Source: Hyperoodon ampullatus (Eukaryota; Chordata; Mammalia; Artiodactyla; Ziphiidae). Taken from it: a stretch of DNA of 64,000 bases. Position 1 is the stretch's first letter; every line of letters starts with the position of its first letter. The stretch is taken from positions 169,882,223 to 169,946,222 of the forward strand of contig OX457058.1 in the NCBI GenBank assembly GCA_949752795.1, read 5' to 3'. The position numbers and the translations under genes were made by a program. This document shows positions 1 through 13,200 of the stretch, piece by piece. A model generated the notes under the pieces. The model did no database searches. It had not been told where the DNA came from and saw only the letters and a list, made by a program, of their open reading frames with translations.

Positions 1-780
1 AATCTCCTTTGTAATAAATCAGTAGTGGTGAGTCAAGTGCTTTCGTGAGATCTGTGAGCCTTTTGGCAAATTATCAAACCCAAGGAAGAGGTCATGTAAC
101 TGAACGCAAGTCTGTGTGCCTGACGAACAGTGAAGCCAAACAATAGCAAAGCGTCATTTTGGAGCAGAGCCCTGCAAGGAGACGGGTGGCTCATGCCTTA
201 AGAACCCAGAACCCCCCAAGCTTTCAGCAAAGCCCTTTTATAGGAAAGGTGAGGGAGGGATGTGGTTAGTGGTTGCAAACTTCTTGGTGTCACATCTTTT
301 GTCCTTGAGGTCAGGTCACGGTCACCATGTTCCTGTAAACCTCTACCAAACAAATGTTATTCTCTGTTCTGACAAGGAAGGGCAAGGTCCCAAGGCACAA
401 CTTTCACCTTCCGAGGTCCAGGCACTGCTTAAGAGGAAGGGGTCCCTGTGCAGACACGTTACCCTGCCCGGGAGCCTTAGTCCAGCACCCAGTCTGGGTT
501 CTCCCGCCAGTGCCCAGGCCCCGCTAAGGAGGCAGATCTCAGCTGGTGGCGCCCTCTGGGCCAGGTCCCCAAACCCTGCCCAGCCGTCATCACTGAGAGA
601 CCCAGGCGCCCAGAACCCCAAGGGCCCTCAGGTTCCTCAGGCCGCCCAGAAAGAGGCCGGTCCCATGGACGGTGACCCATGGAGACCGCTACACGACCAA
701 AACAACCCAAAAAACCTGTTCTGCTTAAGTTACCTAGAGTGACTTCTGTTATCTGCAGCCAAACCCTGACTAACAGATGC
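1..780. other. No gene recognised; possible old ERV-derived sequence
   Basis: Mixed-composition sequence. Phrases such as TTTTATAGGAAAGGTGAGGG resemble endogenous retrovirus flanks, but I cannot define LTR ends. Open frames here show no recognisable protein. Confidence 0.3.
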
Positions 781-784
781 ATGG

Positions 785-785
<1 letters not shown>

Positions 786-822
<37 letters not shown>
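786..822. repeat. (CA)n microsatellite
   Basis: About 18 uninterrupted CA units. Confidence 0.97.
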
Positions 823-826
<4 letters not shown>

Positions 827-1076
827 GTTTTCTCTTAAAAGTTATTTTTAGTATTAGCAGATTGAACATATTTTCAAATATTTATTGGCCATGTATAATT
901 CTTCTTTTAGGAACCACCTTTTCTATTCTGAGTTCCTTTTGAAAGACAGTTCTTTTGAAAAATTGTTTCATAAGAACTCTCTTTACATTGGGGATTCTAA
1001 TGATGCAAAGGGTATTGGGGTTTTTTTTTCCCCCTCAGTAGATTACATGTCTCTTACCCTTGTTTGTGGTGTTTTT

Positions 1077-1288
1077 TTTTTGTTTTTTTTTTTTTTGCGG
1101 TACATGGGCCTCTCACTGCTGTGGCCTCTCCCGTTGCGGAGCACAGGCTCCGGACGCGCAGGCTCAGCAGCCATGGCTCACGGGCCCAGCCGCTCTGCGG
1201 CACGTGGGATCCTCCCAGACCGGGGCACGAACCCGTGTCCCCTGCATCGGCAGGCGGACTCTCAACCACTGCGCCACCAGGGAAGCCC
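1077..1288 (-). mobile_element. CHR-type SINE
   Basis: Poly(T) start and GGGAAGCCC end identify an inverted tRNA-derived cetacean SINE. The target-site duplication GTTTGTGGTGTTTTT lies at 1062-1076 and 1289-1303. Confidence 0.93.
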
Positions 1289-1860
1289 GTTTGTGGTGTT
1301 TTTAATGTCACATGTGGTCTGAGGGTACCAGTCTCTTCTGTTCCATAGGTTGTCTTTCTAGCTGTCTTCTAATGACAGGAAATTCAGAGAAACCAATAGG
1401 CCTGTTTCTCCAGGAGGGGGATGTCCCTCATGCCCTGAATTCCACCAGGAAAGTAGATTGGATACCAAGTGACGTGGAAGAGGGGCTCCGGCAACCTTGC
1501 TCTGAAAACCTCTCCCGTCTGTGTCCCGTGGACAGTGTCACCCAGTATCCCAGGGAAAACTGGAGCAGTGTTTGCTGAGCTGTTTGGGGCTGTTGTCCTA
1601 AAGCTAAGCAGGGGTGGGGGTGGGCGACAGACAGGTCCTAGGTCTGGTCCCTCATGTCCTTGTCTTGCACGAGGGACAAAGCTCATTCCCCAGGACATTC
1701 AAGCATATTCCAAGCAGAGGCCTCTTCCAGCCCTGATTCTGCCCTTTCTTTCATTGCCTGCTCCTCCTTTCCCCCCTCTTTTTCCCCCCAGCTTCACACT
1801 GAGATTCTCACTTTCCCCTTTTTTCTCCTTATTCATCCTTTCATTCAAAACACATTTACT

Positions 1861-2048
1861 GGGACTTCCCCGGCGGTCCACTGGTTAGGACTTCGCCTTC
1901 CAATGCAGGGAGTGCGGGTTCGATCCCTGGTCGGGGAGGTAAGATCCCACATGCCTCGCGGTCAGAAAACCAAATCATAAAACAAGAAATATTGTAATAA
2001 ATTCACTAAAGACTTTAAAAATGGTCCACATCAAAAAAAAACTTAAAA
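1861..2048 (+). mobile_element. Older CHR-type SINE
   Basis: Starts GGGACTTCCCCGGCGG, has a B-box-like GGTTCGATCCCTGG and an A-rich tail. A partial direct repeat (ATTTACTG) flanks it. Confidence 0.85.
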
Positions 2049-2139
2049 AAAATATTTACTGAGCTCCTGACCCAGGGGAAGAAGACAGACAAATCTACAC
2101 TTTTCATGAGACTTATTGCACTAGGGGTAAGGAACAGAA

Positions 2140-2318
2140 AGAAGTAAATGTAATAATAGCACCTATTTTGTGAGTGCCTATGTGCGACCAAACTAAGGCA
2201 CATCAAGGGTAATTCACTTGCCAAAGGTCACAACTAAGGATTCCAACCCAGGCACTGGTCAGAGATCATGCTGTTAACCACCAACCCATACTGCCTCCTT
2301 GGTTATTACAGATATGAG
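2140..2318 (-). repeat. Left arm of an inverted repeat (MIR-containing)
   Basis: The reverse complement of 3362-3540 matches at 173 of 179 positions. The arm contains a MIR core (GGCAAGTGAATTACCC on the other strand). See the finding on the inverted duplication. Confidence 0.9.
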
Positions 2319-2487
2319 CTTAGGGCTCTGTGCCATTTGTCAGCCAAGGTAAAATGTTTTCTGCTCTAAATTTGTAAATCATGGCAGGCAGGGGAAGGAC
2401 AATCTCATACAAAATAAAGATCACAAGAATTGCAGTCGAGTTTTATAAAAAGGAGGACTACGGATTTCTCACATATCCAAGAAGGAA

Positions 2488-2779
2488 TATTTTTTTTAAT
2501 TTTATTTATTTATTTATGACTGTATTGGCTCTTCATTTCTGTGTGAGGGCTTTCTCCAGTTTCGGCAAGTGGGGGCCACTCCTCATCGCAGTGCGCGGGC
2601 CGCTCACCATCACGGCCTCTCTTGCTGCGGAGCACAGGCTCCAGACGCACAGGCTCAGTAATTGCGGCTCACGGGCCTAGTTGCTCCGTGGCATGTGGGA
2701 TCTTCCCGGACCGGGGCACAAACCCGTGTCCCCTGCATTGGCAGGCAGATTCTCAACCACTGTGCCACCAGGGAAGCCC
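2488..2779 (-). mobile_element. CHR-type SINE, long form
   Basis: Inverted copy with a TTTATTTATTTATTTATG tail and a CACCAGGGAAGCCCC end. It sits between the arms of the inverted repeat. Confidence 0.9.
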
Positions 2780-2947
2780 CCACGAAGGGATTTTGAGAGG
2801 GAAAATAATGCTCCCGCAGAAGACTCAACCACGCAGGCCTCATCCTTGCATTAGCATGCAAAGGTGAGTTCTACCTGGCACCAAACCTGGGAAGAGTTAG
2901 ACTCACTTCCTCCTTGGACTTTTGGGCTTAGACGTCATCCAGCATGG

Positions 2948-3222
2948 AGGGGATGGAAAAAGATATTCCATGCAAATGGAAATCAAAAGAAAGCTGGAGT
3001 AGCAATTTTCATATCAGACAAAATAGACTTTAAAATAAAGACTCTTCCAAGAGACAAAGAAGAACACTACATAATGACCGAGGGATCAATCCAAGATGAA
3101 GATATAACAATTGTAAATATTTATGCACCCAACATAGGGGCAACTCAATACATAAGGCAAATGCTAACAGCCATAAAAGGGGAAATCGACAGTTACACAA
3201 TCATAGTAGGGGACTTTAACAG
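2948..3222 (+). mobile_element. L1 ORF2 endonuclease-domain fragment
   Basis: Translates to L1 endonuclease sequence ([20 protein letters not shown], ending IIVGDFN). The catalytic GDFN motif is present; both ends are truncated. It lies inside the spacer of the inverted repeat. Confidence 0.9.
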
Positions 3223-3361
3223 CCAGCTGGTGTCCTCAGCAGCCTCACTACCTGCAGAACTTCTGACACTGCTCTTCCTTCCCAGACAGTGACCTCCCAG
3301 GGTACGCAGGGGCGTAGGATGTGGGGGAGGGGAGAGAGCAACAGGACTCTGCTTCCATAGT

Positions 3362-3540
3362 CTCATATCTGTAATAACCAAGGAGGCAGTATGGGTTGGT
3401 GGTTAACAGCATGATCTCTGACCAGTGCCTGGGTTGGAATCCTTAGCTGTGACCTTTGGCAAGTGAATTACCCTTGATGTGCCTTAGTTTTGACGCAGAA
3501 AGGCACTCGCAAAATAGGTGCTATTATTACATTTACTTCT
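3362..3540 (+). repeat. Right arm of an inverted repeat (MIR-containing)
   Basis: Partner of 2140-2318. It reads as a forward MIR: TGCCTGGGTTGGAATCC and TGACCTTTGGCAAGTG. Confidence 0.9.
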
Positions 3541-4004
3541 CTGCTTCCATCCAGGGCTGCTGTCACTGTGACCAGAGGTGAGTGTGCTGGGAAGGGGCTT
3601 GAGCCCACCTTTACCAGGAGACTTTGGGAACCTCCAGTCTTGTATCAACCCAGGTCACTCTGAAGCCCTAAGACTTAGGCTGGGTGGGCAGTGGGCAGGG
3701 CAGAGATGGATTATTAGAGGTGAACAGGATTCTGGAGATCAGGGAGCCATTATTATTATTAACTTTATTATTAACTTATTAACTTTAAAAGCTGTGGTCT
3801 GTGCAGATCTGGGGGTCAGGCTGGAAGTGCCCGCAGGCTCCTATAGGACAGAGGGCAAGGCTGGGGCAACAGAGAGGTGCCCCTGCCCTCCCGCCGCCAG
3901 TCCATCATAAATCAGGCAGAGCGCTTCTGATTTTCACACTCTGTTTCTCAGAAAGATAGTGGTGTCCTTGGCTCCGCGCCTGGTGTTCCCACACTGCCTC
4001 CAAG

Positions 4005-4077
4005 ATGTCAGCTAAAGCCATAGAGAGCGGGGAAGGAGATGCCACTGACCTCTCCCTGCTGGAATCTCCCTCTGATG
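4005..4077 (+). CDS. Candidate 5' exon 1 of unit 1 (start exon, acidic)
   Basis: Begins with ATG at 4005 with A at -3 and ends at a GTGAGT donor (4078-4083). It encodes 24 residues plus one base (phase 1), starting [12 protein letters not shown] and ending LLESPSD, acidic and Ser-rich. I recognise no domain. It is assigned to unit 1 because the next downstream acceptor is in the same phase and continues an acidic, Ser/Pro-rich peptide. It could instead be a chance open stretch or belong to an unrelated transcript. Confidence 0.4.
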
Positions 4078-7000
4078 GTGAGTGCTCTAGGGAAGCTCCA
4101 GAGGGCGGGGTGGCCCAGGGCTTGGGGTGCCTGAACGAGGGCAGAGGGGGTCTTCTGGGTTCTGGCCTGGAGCTGCCACCAGGTGCACTGTGCCCCGTCA
4201 GGTCTCTAACCTCGTGGGCCTCAGACTCCTGCTCTGTGAAGTCTGGAACCTGCCAGCTCCGCGTTGGTGCTGGGTCTCCCTCTCTCTGTCTTCTCCTTGG
4301 GTTCACCTCCAAGCATCTTTCTCACCTCTTAGTACAGCTGCCGTTGAGGTCCCCTCCCAACGTCAGAGTTCTTGGGAGTTCTGGGAGATGGTGGAGGGCG
4401 CCATGTGGGGCCTCTGGTCCCTCAGCTGCCCACGCCGCTGGGAGCTCCCCCGCCTCTTGTTTTTTTTTTTTTCCAGAAGAGGATGAACCTTCCCAGTCAT
4501 CTGACCAGGCCTCTGATGGTTCTCCTGGGAAGCCACCACAGGGGCCACCCCAGGGGCCAGATGGATCTGGCTCTGACCCCAGAGACCCACCCAAGGCTGG
4601 AGGCAGCAATTTTTACCATAAAGCAGGTAACTGATCCCTGAGCATCAATCCACGGGCCCTCACCCAACTCCCCACTGCTCAGTTCAGCCTTCTGAGTTGT
4701 CAGTGTCTGACTTGCTGAGTGACCTAGAACCAGTCGCTTGCCCTCTCTGGGCCTTGAACGGTTTGCTTTTAAGAGCAGGGTAGGATGAGGTCCCACTTAG
4801 GGCTTTCCCACAGCCAGGTCATATTCTGTTAGGAGGGACGGAGGTGCTGCTCAGGCTCCTGGGCAGCCGGCAGGCGCGGGCTCAGGCACAGCTCCTTGCC
4901 GGTTAAGTCCACTGGCTGTGCCCGACCTTTTGGCCCCATAGCACCCAAGGCGGGTGAGTTCCATTTCTCCATTTTCGCCCCTCCCGTGATGCCCACCCAG
5001 GACACACCCTCGCAGAGCAGTGTCACGTGTAAGGGTGGGGCTAGCCCGGGCCAGGGCAGCAAAAGACATCAGCTTTTTGTTTTTTTCTGTGGGGGGGGGC
5101 CTGGTGGAATACACATAGCATTAAATTTACCAACATAACCATTTGTCAGCATGCAGTTCAGTAGTGTTGACTACATTCACATTACTGTGCAACCAACCTC
5201 TGGAACTGTCTTCATCTGCCCAAAGTGAAACTCTGTACACATTAAACATTAACTACCCGTATCCTCCTGCCCCCAGCTCCTGGCAACCACAGTTCCTTCT
5301 GGCTCTATAAACTTGACTAATCTAATGTAATATCCATGGAGGTGGTATCATACAGTGTTTGCCTTTTGGTGACTAGTTTATTGTACTTCGCATAAGGTTC
5401 CCAAGGTTCACCTATATGTCAGAACTTGCTTTGTAAGGCTGAATGATATTCTATTGTGTGTATATACCACATGGTGATCAGCCGTTCATTCGTTGATGGA
5501 CACTTGGGTTGCTTCCACCTCTTGGCAATGGTGATCAATGCTGCTGTGAACACGGGGGTGCAAATATCTCTTCAAGACCCCGCTTTCAATTTCTTTGGAT
5601 ATATATCCAGAAATGGGATTGCTGGATCATATGGTTTTCTATATTCTCAGGAACTGCCATACATTTTCCATAGGGGTGATGGTGACTAGGGTGGCAGTGG
5701 TGGAGCCAGAGACAGACTGGAGTCATGCAGCCACAAGCCAAGGATTGTTGGCAACGCCTAGACAATGATGCTAGAAAGAGGCAAGGAAGGATCCTCCCCT
5801 AGAGCTTTCAGAGAGAGCCTGGCCCTGCCTACACCTTGATTTTGGACTTCTGATCTCCAGAACTGTGAGGGACCATGAGAGAATCAACACAGTTGTGGTA
5901 ATTAGTTACAGCAGCCTCAGGGAACTAACATGGGCAGACCTCATTTTATGGTACTTTGCAGATACTGCGTTTTTTACAAGTTGAAGGTCTGTAGCAACCT
6001 AGCATTGGCAGATATTGGTTCACAGTTTTAGCAATAAAGTCTTTTTAAATTAAGGTATACTCCTTGTCTTTTTAAACAAAAGGCTATTGCACATTTAGTA
6101 GACTACAGTATAGTATAAACATAACTTTTTTTTTTTTTTTTTTTGGTACGCGGGCCTCTCACTGTTGTGGCCTCTCCCGTTGCGGAGCACTGGCTCCGGA
6201 CGCGCAGGCTCAGCGGCCATGGCTCACGGGCCCAGCCGCTCCGCGGCATGTGGGATCTTCCCGGACCGGGGCACGAACCCGTGTCCCCTGCATCGGCAGG
6301 CAGACTCTCAACCACTGCGCCACCAGGGAAGCCCCCAAACATAACTTTTATATGCAGTGGAAACCAATAACTTCACATGATATTCGCTTTCTTGTGGTGG
6401 TCTGGAACTGAACCCTCAGTATCTCCGAGGTGTCTCTGGACAGAGATTGAAAATCCCATTGTGGTTGAAGGCTGTAGTAGAGTCAGAATCTGTACAAGGA
6501 GGAGGTGGGAGTCTCTAGGGCGGTGCTGGACTTTGGTAATAGAGAGGGGGCAGATTTTGTTAGTGACAAAAAGGGTCTAAGGCAGCACCGTCCAATAGAG
6601 CTTTCTGCGGTGATGAGCATGCTCTCTGCGTGATCCAGTATGGTAGCCACTAGCCACATGTGACTATCGAGTCCCTGAAATGTGGGCCGTGGGACTGAGG
6701 AACTGAGTTTTAAATTTTATTTCATTTTAATTAACTAAGATTTAAATAGCACACATGGCTAGTGGTTCCTATAGTGGGCAGCATGGCCCTAGTGTATGAC
6801 CTTGGGTGTGTGTGCCATAGAGTTCAAGATCCTTGGAAGTGAGGCGTGAGAACTTCAAGGCCAGTTTGTTGGAAATATCATCTGTGCAGAAACGGAAACC
6901 CTCAAGACAGGTCAGGGGTACTGATGGAGAGAGAGGTGATGGTGAGCCATGAGCTGCAACCTTCAAGAAATGACTGGAGGTCTGAGGCTGATTTCGTACC

Positions 7001-7248
7001 TTCTCTCCCTTGCCTGGGACCAAGGCTCCTCTTCATGTGGAGATGGCTGAGCTTACTCCTGCAGCTCCTGAAATCTCCGGAACTCCTGGTCCCAGCTGCC
7101 CCAGCACCTCAGTCCCTGCCCCTGTCAGATGTCCCTGCCAGCCCCAAGAGCTCTCAGCAATTCGACATGGTCCAGGCATGCTCTGCCCCGTGGTGCCAGG
7201 GGCTCTAGCCACAAGGCAGGACACACAGAGGAAGCAGGGTGACTTCTC

Positions 7249-7279
<31 letters not shown>

Positions 7280-10200
7280 GCGATACGCAGGCCTCTCACT
7301 GCTGTGGCCTCTCCCGTTGCGGAGCACAGGATCCGGACGCGCAGGCTCAGCAGCCATGGCTCATGGGCCCAGCCGTTCCGCGGCATGTGGGATCTTCCCA
7401 GACCGGGGCACGAACCCGTGTCCCCTGCATCGGCAGGCAGACTCTCAACCACTGCGCCACCAGGGAAGCCCTTTTTTTTTTTTTTTTTGAATTTTTGAAT
7501 TTTATTTTATTTATTTTTTTATACAGCAGGTTCTTCTTAGTTATCCATTTTATACATATTAGTGTATACATGTCAATCCCAGTCTCCCAATTCATTCCAC
7601 AAGCACACCCCCCACCACTTTCCCCCCTTGTTCTCTACACCTGTGTCTCTATTTCTGCCCTGCAAACCGGTTTTTCGAGGTTCCACATATATGCGTTAAT
7701 ATACGATATTAGTTTTTCTCTTTCTGACTTACTTCACTCTGTATGACGGACTCTAGATCCATCCACATCACTACAAATGACCCAATTTCGTTCCTTTTTA
7801 TGGCTGAATAATATTCCATTGTATATATGTACCACATCTTCTTTATCCATTCGTCTGCTGATGGGTATTTAGGTTGCTTCCATATCCTGCCTATTGTAAA
7901 TAGTGCTGCAGTGAACATTGGGGTGCATGTGTCTTTTTGAATTATGGTTTTCTGTGGGTGTATGCCGAGTAGTGGGATTGCTGGGTCGTGTGGTAATTCT
8001 ATTTTTAGTTTTTTAGGGAACCTCCATACTGTTCTCCATAGTGGCTGTATCAATTTACATTCCCACCAACAGTGCAAGAGAGTTCTCTTTTCTCCACACC
8101 CTCTCCAGCATTTGTTGTTTGTAGATTTTCTGATGATGCCCATTCTGACTGGAGTAAGGTGATACCTCACTGTAGTTTTGATTGCATGTCTCTAATAATT
8201 AGTGATGTTGAGCACCTTTTCATGTGCTTCTTGGCCATCTGTATGTCTTCTTTGGGGTAATGTCTATTTAGGTCTTATACCCATTTTTGGATTGGGTTGT
8301 TTGTTTTTGTAATTATTAAGCTGCATGAGCTGTTTATATATTTTGGAGATTAATCCTTTGTCAGTTGATTCGTTTGCAAATATTTTCTCCCATTCTGAGG
8401 GTTGTCTTGTTTGTAGTTTCCTTTGCTGTGCAAAAGCTTTTAAGTTTCATTAGGTCATATTTGTTTATTTTTGTTTTTATTTCCATTACTCTAGGAGGTG
8501 GATCAAAAAAGATCTTGCTGTGATTTATGTCAAAGAGTGTTCTTCCTATGTCTCCTCTAAGAGTTTTATAGTGTCCGGTCTTACATTTAGGTCTCTAATC
8601 CATTTTGAGTTTATTTTTGTGTATTGTGTTAGGGAGTGTTCTAATTTCATTCTTTTACATGTAGCTGTCCAGTTTTCCCAGCACCACTTATTGAAGAGAC
8701 TGTCTTTTCTCCATTTTATATCCTTGCCTCCTTTGTCATAGATTAGTTGACCGTAGGTATGTGGGTTTATCTCTGGGCTTTCTATCCTGTTCCATTGATC
8801 TATATTTCTGTTTTTGTGTCAGTACCATATTGTCTTGATTACTGTAGCTTTGTAGTATAGTCTGAAGTCAGGGAGTCTGATTCCTCCAGCTCTGTTTTTT
8901 TCCCTCAAGACTGCTTTGGCTATTCTGGGTCTTTTGTGTCTCTTACAAATTTTAAGGTTTTTTGTTCTAGTTCTGTAAATAATGCCACTGGTAATTTGAT
9001 AGGGATTGCATTGAATCTGTAGATTGCTTTGGGTAGTATAGTCATTTTCACAACATTGATTCTTCCAATCCAAGAGCATGGTATATCTCTCCATCTGTTT
9101 GTGTTATCTTTGATTTCTTTCATCTGTGTCTTACAGTTTTCTGAGTACAGGTCTTTTACCTCCTTGGTAGGTTTATTCCTAGGGATTTTATTCTTTTTGT
9201 TGCAGTGGTGAATGGGATTGTTTCCTTAATTTCTCTTTCTGATCTTTCGTTGTTAGTGTATAGGAATGCACGAGATTTCTGTGCATTAATTTTGTATCCT
9301 GCAACTTTACCAAGTTCATTGATTAGCTCTAGTAGTTTTCTGATGGCATCTTTAGGATTCTCTATGTATAGTGTCATATCATCTGAAAAGAGCAACAGTT
9401 TTACTTCTTCTTTTCCAATTTGGATTCCTTTTATTTCTTTTTCTTCTCTGATTGCTGTGGCTAGGACTTCCAAAGCTTTGTTGAATAACAGTGGTGAGAG
9501 TGGACATCCTTTTCTTGTTCCTGATCCTAGAGGAAATGCTTTCAGTTTTTCACCATTGAGAATGATGTTTGCTATCAGTTTGTCATATATGGCCTTTATT
9601 ATGTTGAGGTAGGTTCCCTCTATGCCCACTTTCTGGAGAGTTTTTATCCTAAATGGGTGTTGAATTTTGTCAGAAGCTTTTTCTGCATCTATTGAGATGA
9701 TCATATGGTTTTTCTTCTTCAATTTGTTACTATGATGTATCACATTGATTGATTTGCGTATATTGAAGAATCTTTGCATCCCTGGGATAGATCCCACTTG
9801 ATCATGGTGTATGATCCTTTTAATCTGTTGTTGGATTCTGTTTGCTAGTATTTTGTTGAGGATTTTTGCATCTCTATTCATCAGTGATATTAGTCTGTAA
9901 TTTTCTTTTTTTGTAGTATCTTTGTCTGGTTTTGGTATCAGTGTGATGGTGGCCTCATAGAATGAGTTTGGGAGTGTTCCTTCCTCTGCAATTTTTTGGA
10001 AGAGTTTGAGAAGGATGGGTATTAGCTCTTCTCTAAATATTTAATAGAATTCATCTGTGAAGCTGTCTGGTCCTGGACTTTTGTTTGTTGGAAGATTTTT
10101 AATCACTGTTTCAATTTCATTACTTGTGATTGGTCTGTCCATATTTTCTGTTTCTTCCTGGTTCGCTCTTGGAAGGTTATACCTAAGAATTTGTCCATTT

Positions 10201-13200
10201 CCTCCAGGTTGTCCATTTTATTGGCATAGAGTTGCTTGTAGTAGTCTCTCATGATGCTTTGTATTTCTGCAGTGTCCGTTGTAACTTCTCCTTTTTCATC
10301 TCTAATTTCATTGATTTGAGTCCTCTCCCTCTTTTTCTTGATGAGTCTGGCTAAAGGTTTATCAATTTTGTTTATCTTCTCAAAGAACCAGCTTTTAGTT
10401 TTATTGATCTTTGCTATTATTTTCTTTGTTTCTATTTCATTTATTTCTGCTCTGATCTTTATGATTTCTTTCCTTCTACTAACTTTGGGTTTTGTTTGTT
10501 CTTTCTCTAGTTCCTTTAGGTGTAAGGTTAGATTGTTTGAGATTTTTCTTGTTTCTTGAGGTAGGCTTGTATTGCTATTAACTTCCCTCTTAGAACTCCT
10601 TTTGCTGCATCCCATAGGTTTTGGATCATCGTGTTTTCATTGTAATTTGTCTCTAGGTATTTTTTGATTTCCTCTTTGATTTCTTCACTGGTCTCTTGGT
10701 GAAGAGATTTAGTAACGTATTGTTTAGCCTCCATGTGTTTGTGTTTTTTACATTTTCTTTCCCTGTAATTGATTTCTAATCTTATAGCATTGTGGTCGGA
10801 AAAGATGCTTGATATGATTTCAGTTTTCTTAAATTTACCAAGGCTTGATTTGTGACCCAAGATGGGATCTATTCTGGAGAATGTTCCATGTGTACTTGAG
10901 AAGAAAGTATAATCTGCTGTTTTTGGATGGAATGTCTTATAAATATCAATTAAATCTATCTGGTCTATTGTGTCATTTAAAGCTTGTGTTTCCTTATTAA
11001 TTTTCTATCTGGATGATCTGTCCATTGGTGTAAGTGAGGTGTTAAAGTCTCCCACTATTGTTGTGTTACTGTCGATTTCCTCTTTTATAGCTGTTAGCAG
11101 TTGCCTTATGTATTGATGTGTTCCTATGTTGGGTGCACGTATATTTATAATTGTTATATCTTCTTCTTGGATTGATCCCTTGATCATTATGTAGTGTGCT
11201 TCCTTGTCTCTTGTAACATTCTTTATTTTAAAGTCTATTTTATCTGATACGAGTATTGCTACTCCAGCTTTCTTTTGATTTCCATTTGCATGGAATATCT
11301 TTTTCCATCCCCTAACTTTCAGTCTGTATGTGTCCCTAGGTCTGAAGTGGGTCTCTTGTAGACAGCATATATGAGGGTCTTGTTTTTGTATCCATTCAGC
11401 GAGCCTGTGTCTTTCAGTTGGAGCATTTAATCCATTTATATTTAAGGTAATTATCGCTATGTATGTTCCTATTACCATTTTCTTACTTGTTTTGTGTTTG
11501 TTTTTGTAGGTCTTTTCCTTCTCTTGTGTTTCCCACTTAGAGAAGTTCCTTTAGCATTTGTTGTATAGCTGGTTTTGTGGTGCTGAATTCTCTTAGCTTT
11601 TGCTTGTCTGTAAAGCTTTTGATTTCTCCATCGAATCTGAATGAGTTCTTTGCCAGGTAGAGTAATCTTGGTTGTAGGTTCTTCCCTTTCATCACTTTAA
11701 ATATATCGTGTCACTCCCTTCTGGCTTGTAGAGTTTCTGCTGAGAAATCAGCTGCTAACCTTATGGGAGTTCCCTTGTATGTTATCTATTGTTTTTCCCT
11801 TGCTGCTTTCAATAATTTTCCTTTGTCTTTAATTTTTGCCAATTTGATTACTATGTGTCTCGGCATGTTTCTCCTTGGGTTTATCCTGTATGGGACTCTC
11901 TGTGCTTCCTGGACTTGCGTGGCTATTTCCTTTCCCATGTTAGCGTAGTTTTCAACTATAATCTCTTTGAATATTTTCTCGGGTCCTTTCTCTCTCTCTT
12001 CTCCTTCTGGGACCCCTGTAATGCGAATGTTGTTACGTTGAATGTTGTCCCAGAGGTCTCTTAGGCTGTCTTCATTTCTTTTCATTCTTTTTTCTTTATT
12101 CTGTTCTGCGGCAGTGAATCCCACCATTCTGTCTTCCAGGTCACTTATCCGTTCTTCTGCCTCAGTTATTCTGCTGTTGATTCCTTTAGTGTAGTTTTCA
12201 TTTCAGTTACTGTATTGTTCATCTCTGTTTGTTTGTTCTTTAATTCTTCTAGGTCTTTGTTAAACATTTCTTGCATCTTCTCGATCTTTGACTCCATTCT
12301 TTTTCCAAGGTCCTGGATATCTTCACTATCATTGTTCTGAATTCTTTTTCTGGAAACCACTTCATTTACTTGTTTTTCTGGGGTTTTATCTTGTTCCTTC
12401 ATCTGGTACAGTGTCCTCTGCCTTTTCATTTTGTCTGGCTTCTGTGATTGTGGTTTTCATTCCTCAGGCTGCAGGACTGTAGTTCTTCTTGCTTCTGCTA
12501 TCTGCCCGCTGGTGGATATGGCTATCTAAGAGGCTTGTTGAAGGTTCCTGATGGGAGGGACTGGTGGTGGGTAGAGCTGGGTGTTGCTCTGGTGGGCAGA
12601 GCGCAGTAAAACTTTATTCTGCTTGTCTGCTGATGGGTGGGGCTGGGTTCCCTCCCTGTTGGTTGTTTGGCCTGAGGTGACTCAACACTGGAGCCTACAT
12701 GGGCTCTTTGGTGGGGCTAATGGCGGACTCTGGGAGGGCTCACGCCAAGGAGTACTTGCCAGAACTTCTGCTGCCAGTGTCCTTGTCCCTTGGTGAGCCA
12801 AAGCCACTGCCTGCCTCTTCAGGAGACCCTCCAACACTAGCAGGTAGGTCTGGTTCAATCTCCCCTGGGGTCACTGCTCCTTCTACTGGGTCCCTATACG
12901 CACAATTTTTGGGTGTGCCCTCCAAGAGTGAAGTCTCTGGGACTTCGCTGGTGGCGCAGCTGTTAAGAATCCGCCTGCCAATGCAGGGGACACGGGTTCC
13001 ATTCCTGTTCCAGGAAGATCCCACATGCCGCGGAGCACCCAAGCCCGTGTGCCACAACTACTGAGCCTGCGCTCTGGAGCCTGCGAGCCACAAGTACTGA
13101 GCCTGTGTGCCACAACTACTGAAGCCTGTGCCTAGAGCCCACGCTCTACAACAAGAGAAGCCACCGCAATGAGAAGCCTGCGCACTGCAACGAAGAGTAG

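Noticed and set aside
1060..1300. CpG-dense patches as CpG islands
   Set aside because: Here and at other SINEs the CpGs are part of the GC-rich SINE body rather than a promoter.
4005..4634. Single 209-codon open frame across 4005-4634
   Set aside because: It runs through a GTGAGT donor and a T-rich AG acceptor; the spliced reading of its ends is more plausible than a continuous frame.
6103..6342. Recurring peptides such as [17 protein letters not shown] found at many sites
   Set aside because: They are translations of the CHR-type SINE, not genes.
9156..9881. 241-codon reverse-transcriptase frame as an independent gene
   Set aside because: It is one fragment of the broken L1 ORF2, flanked by frameshifts.
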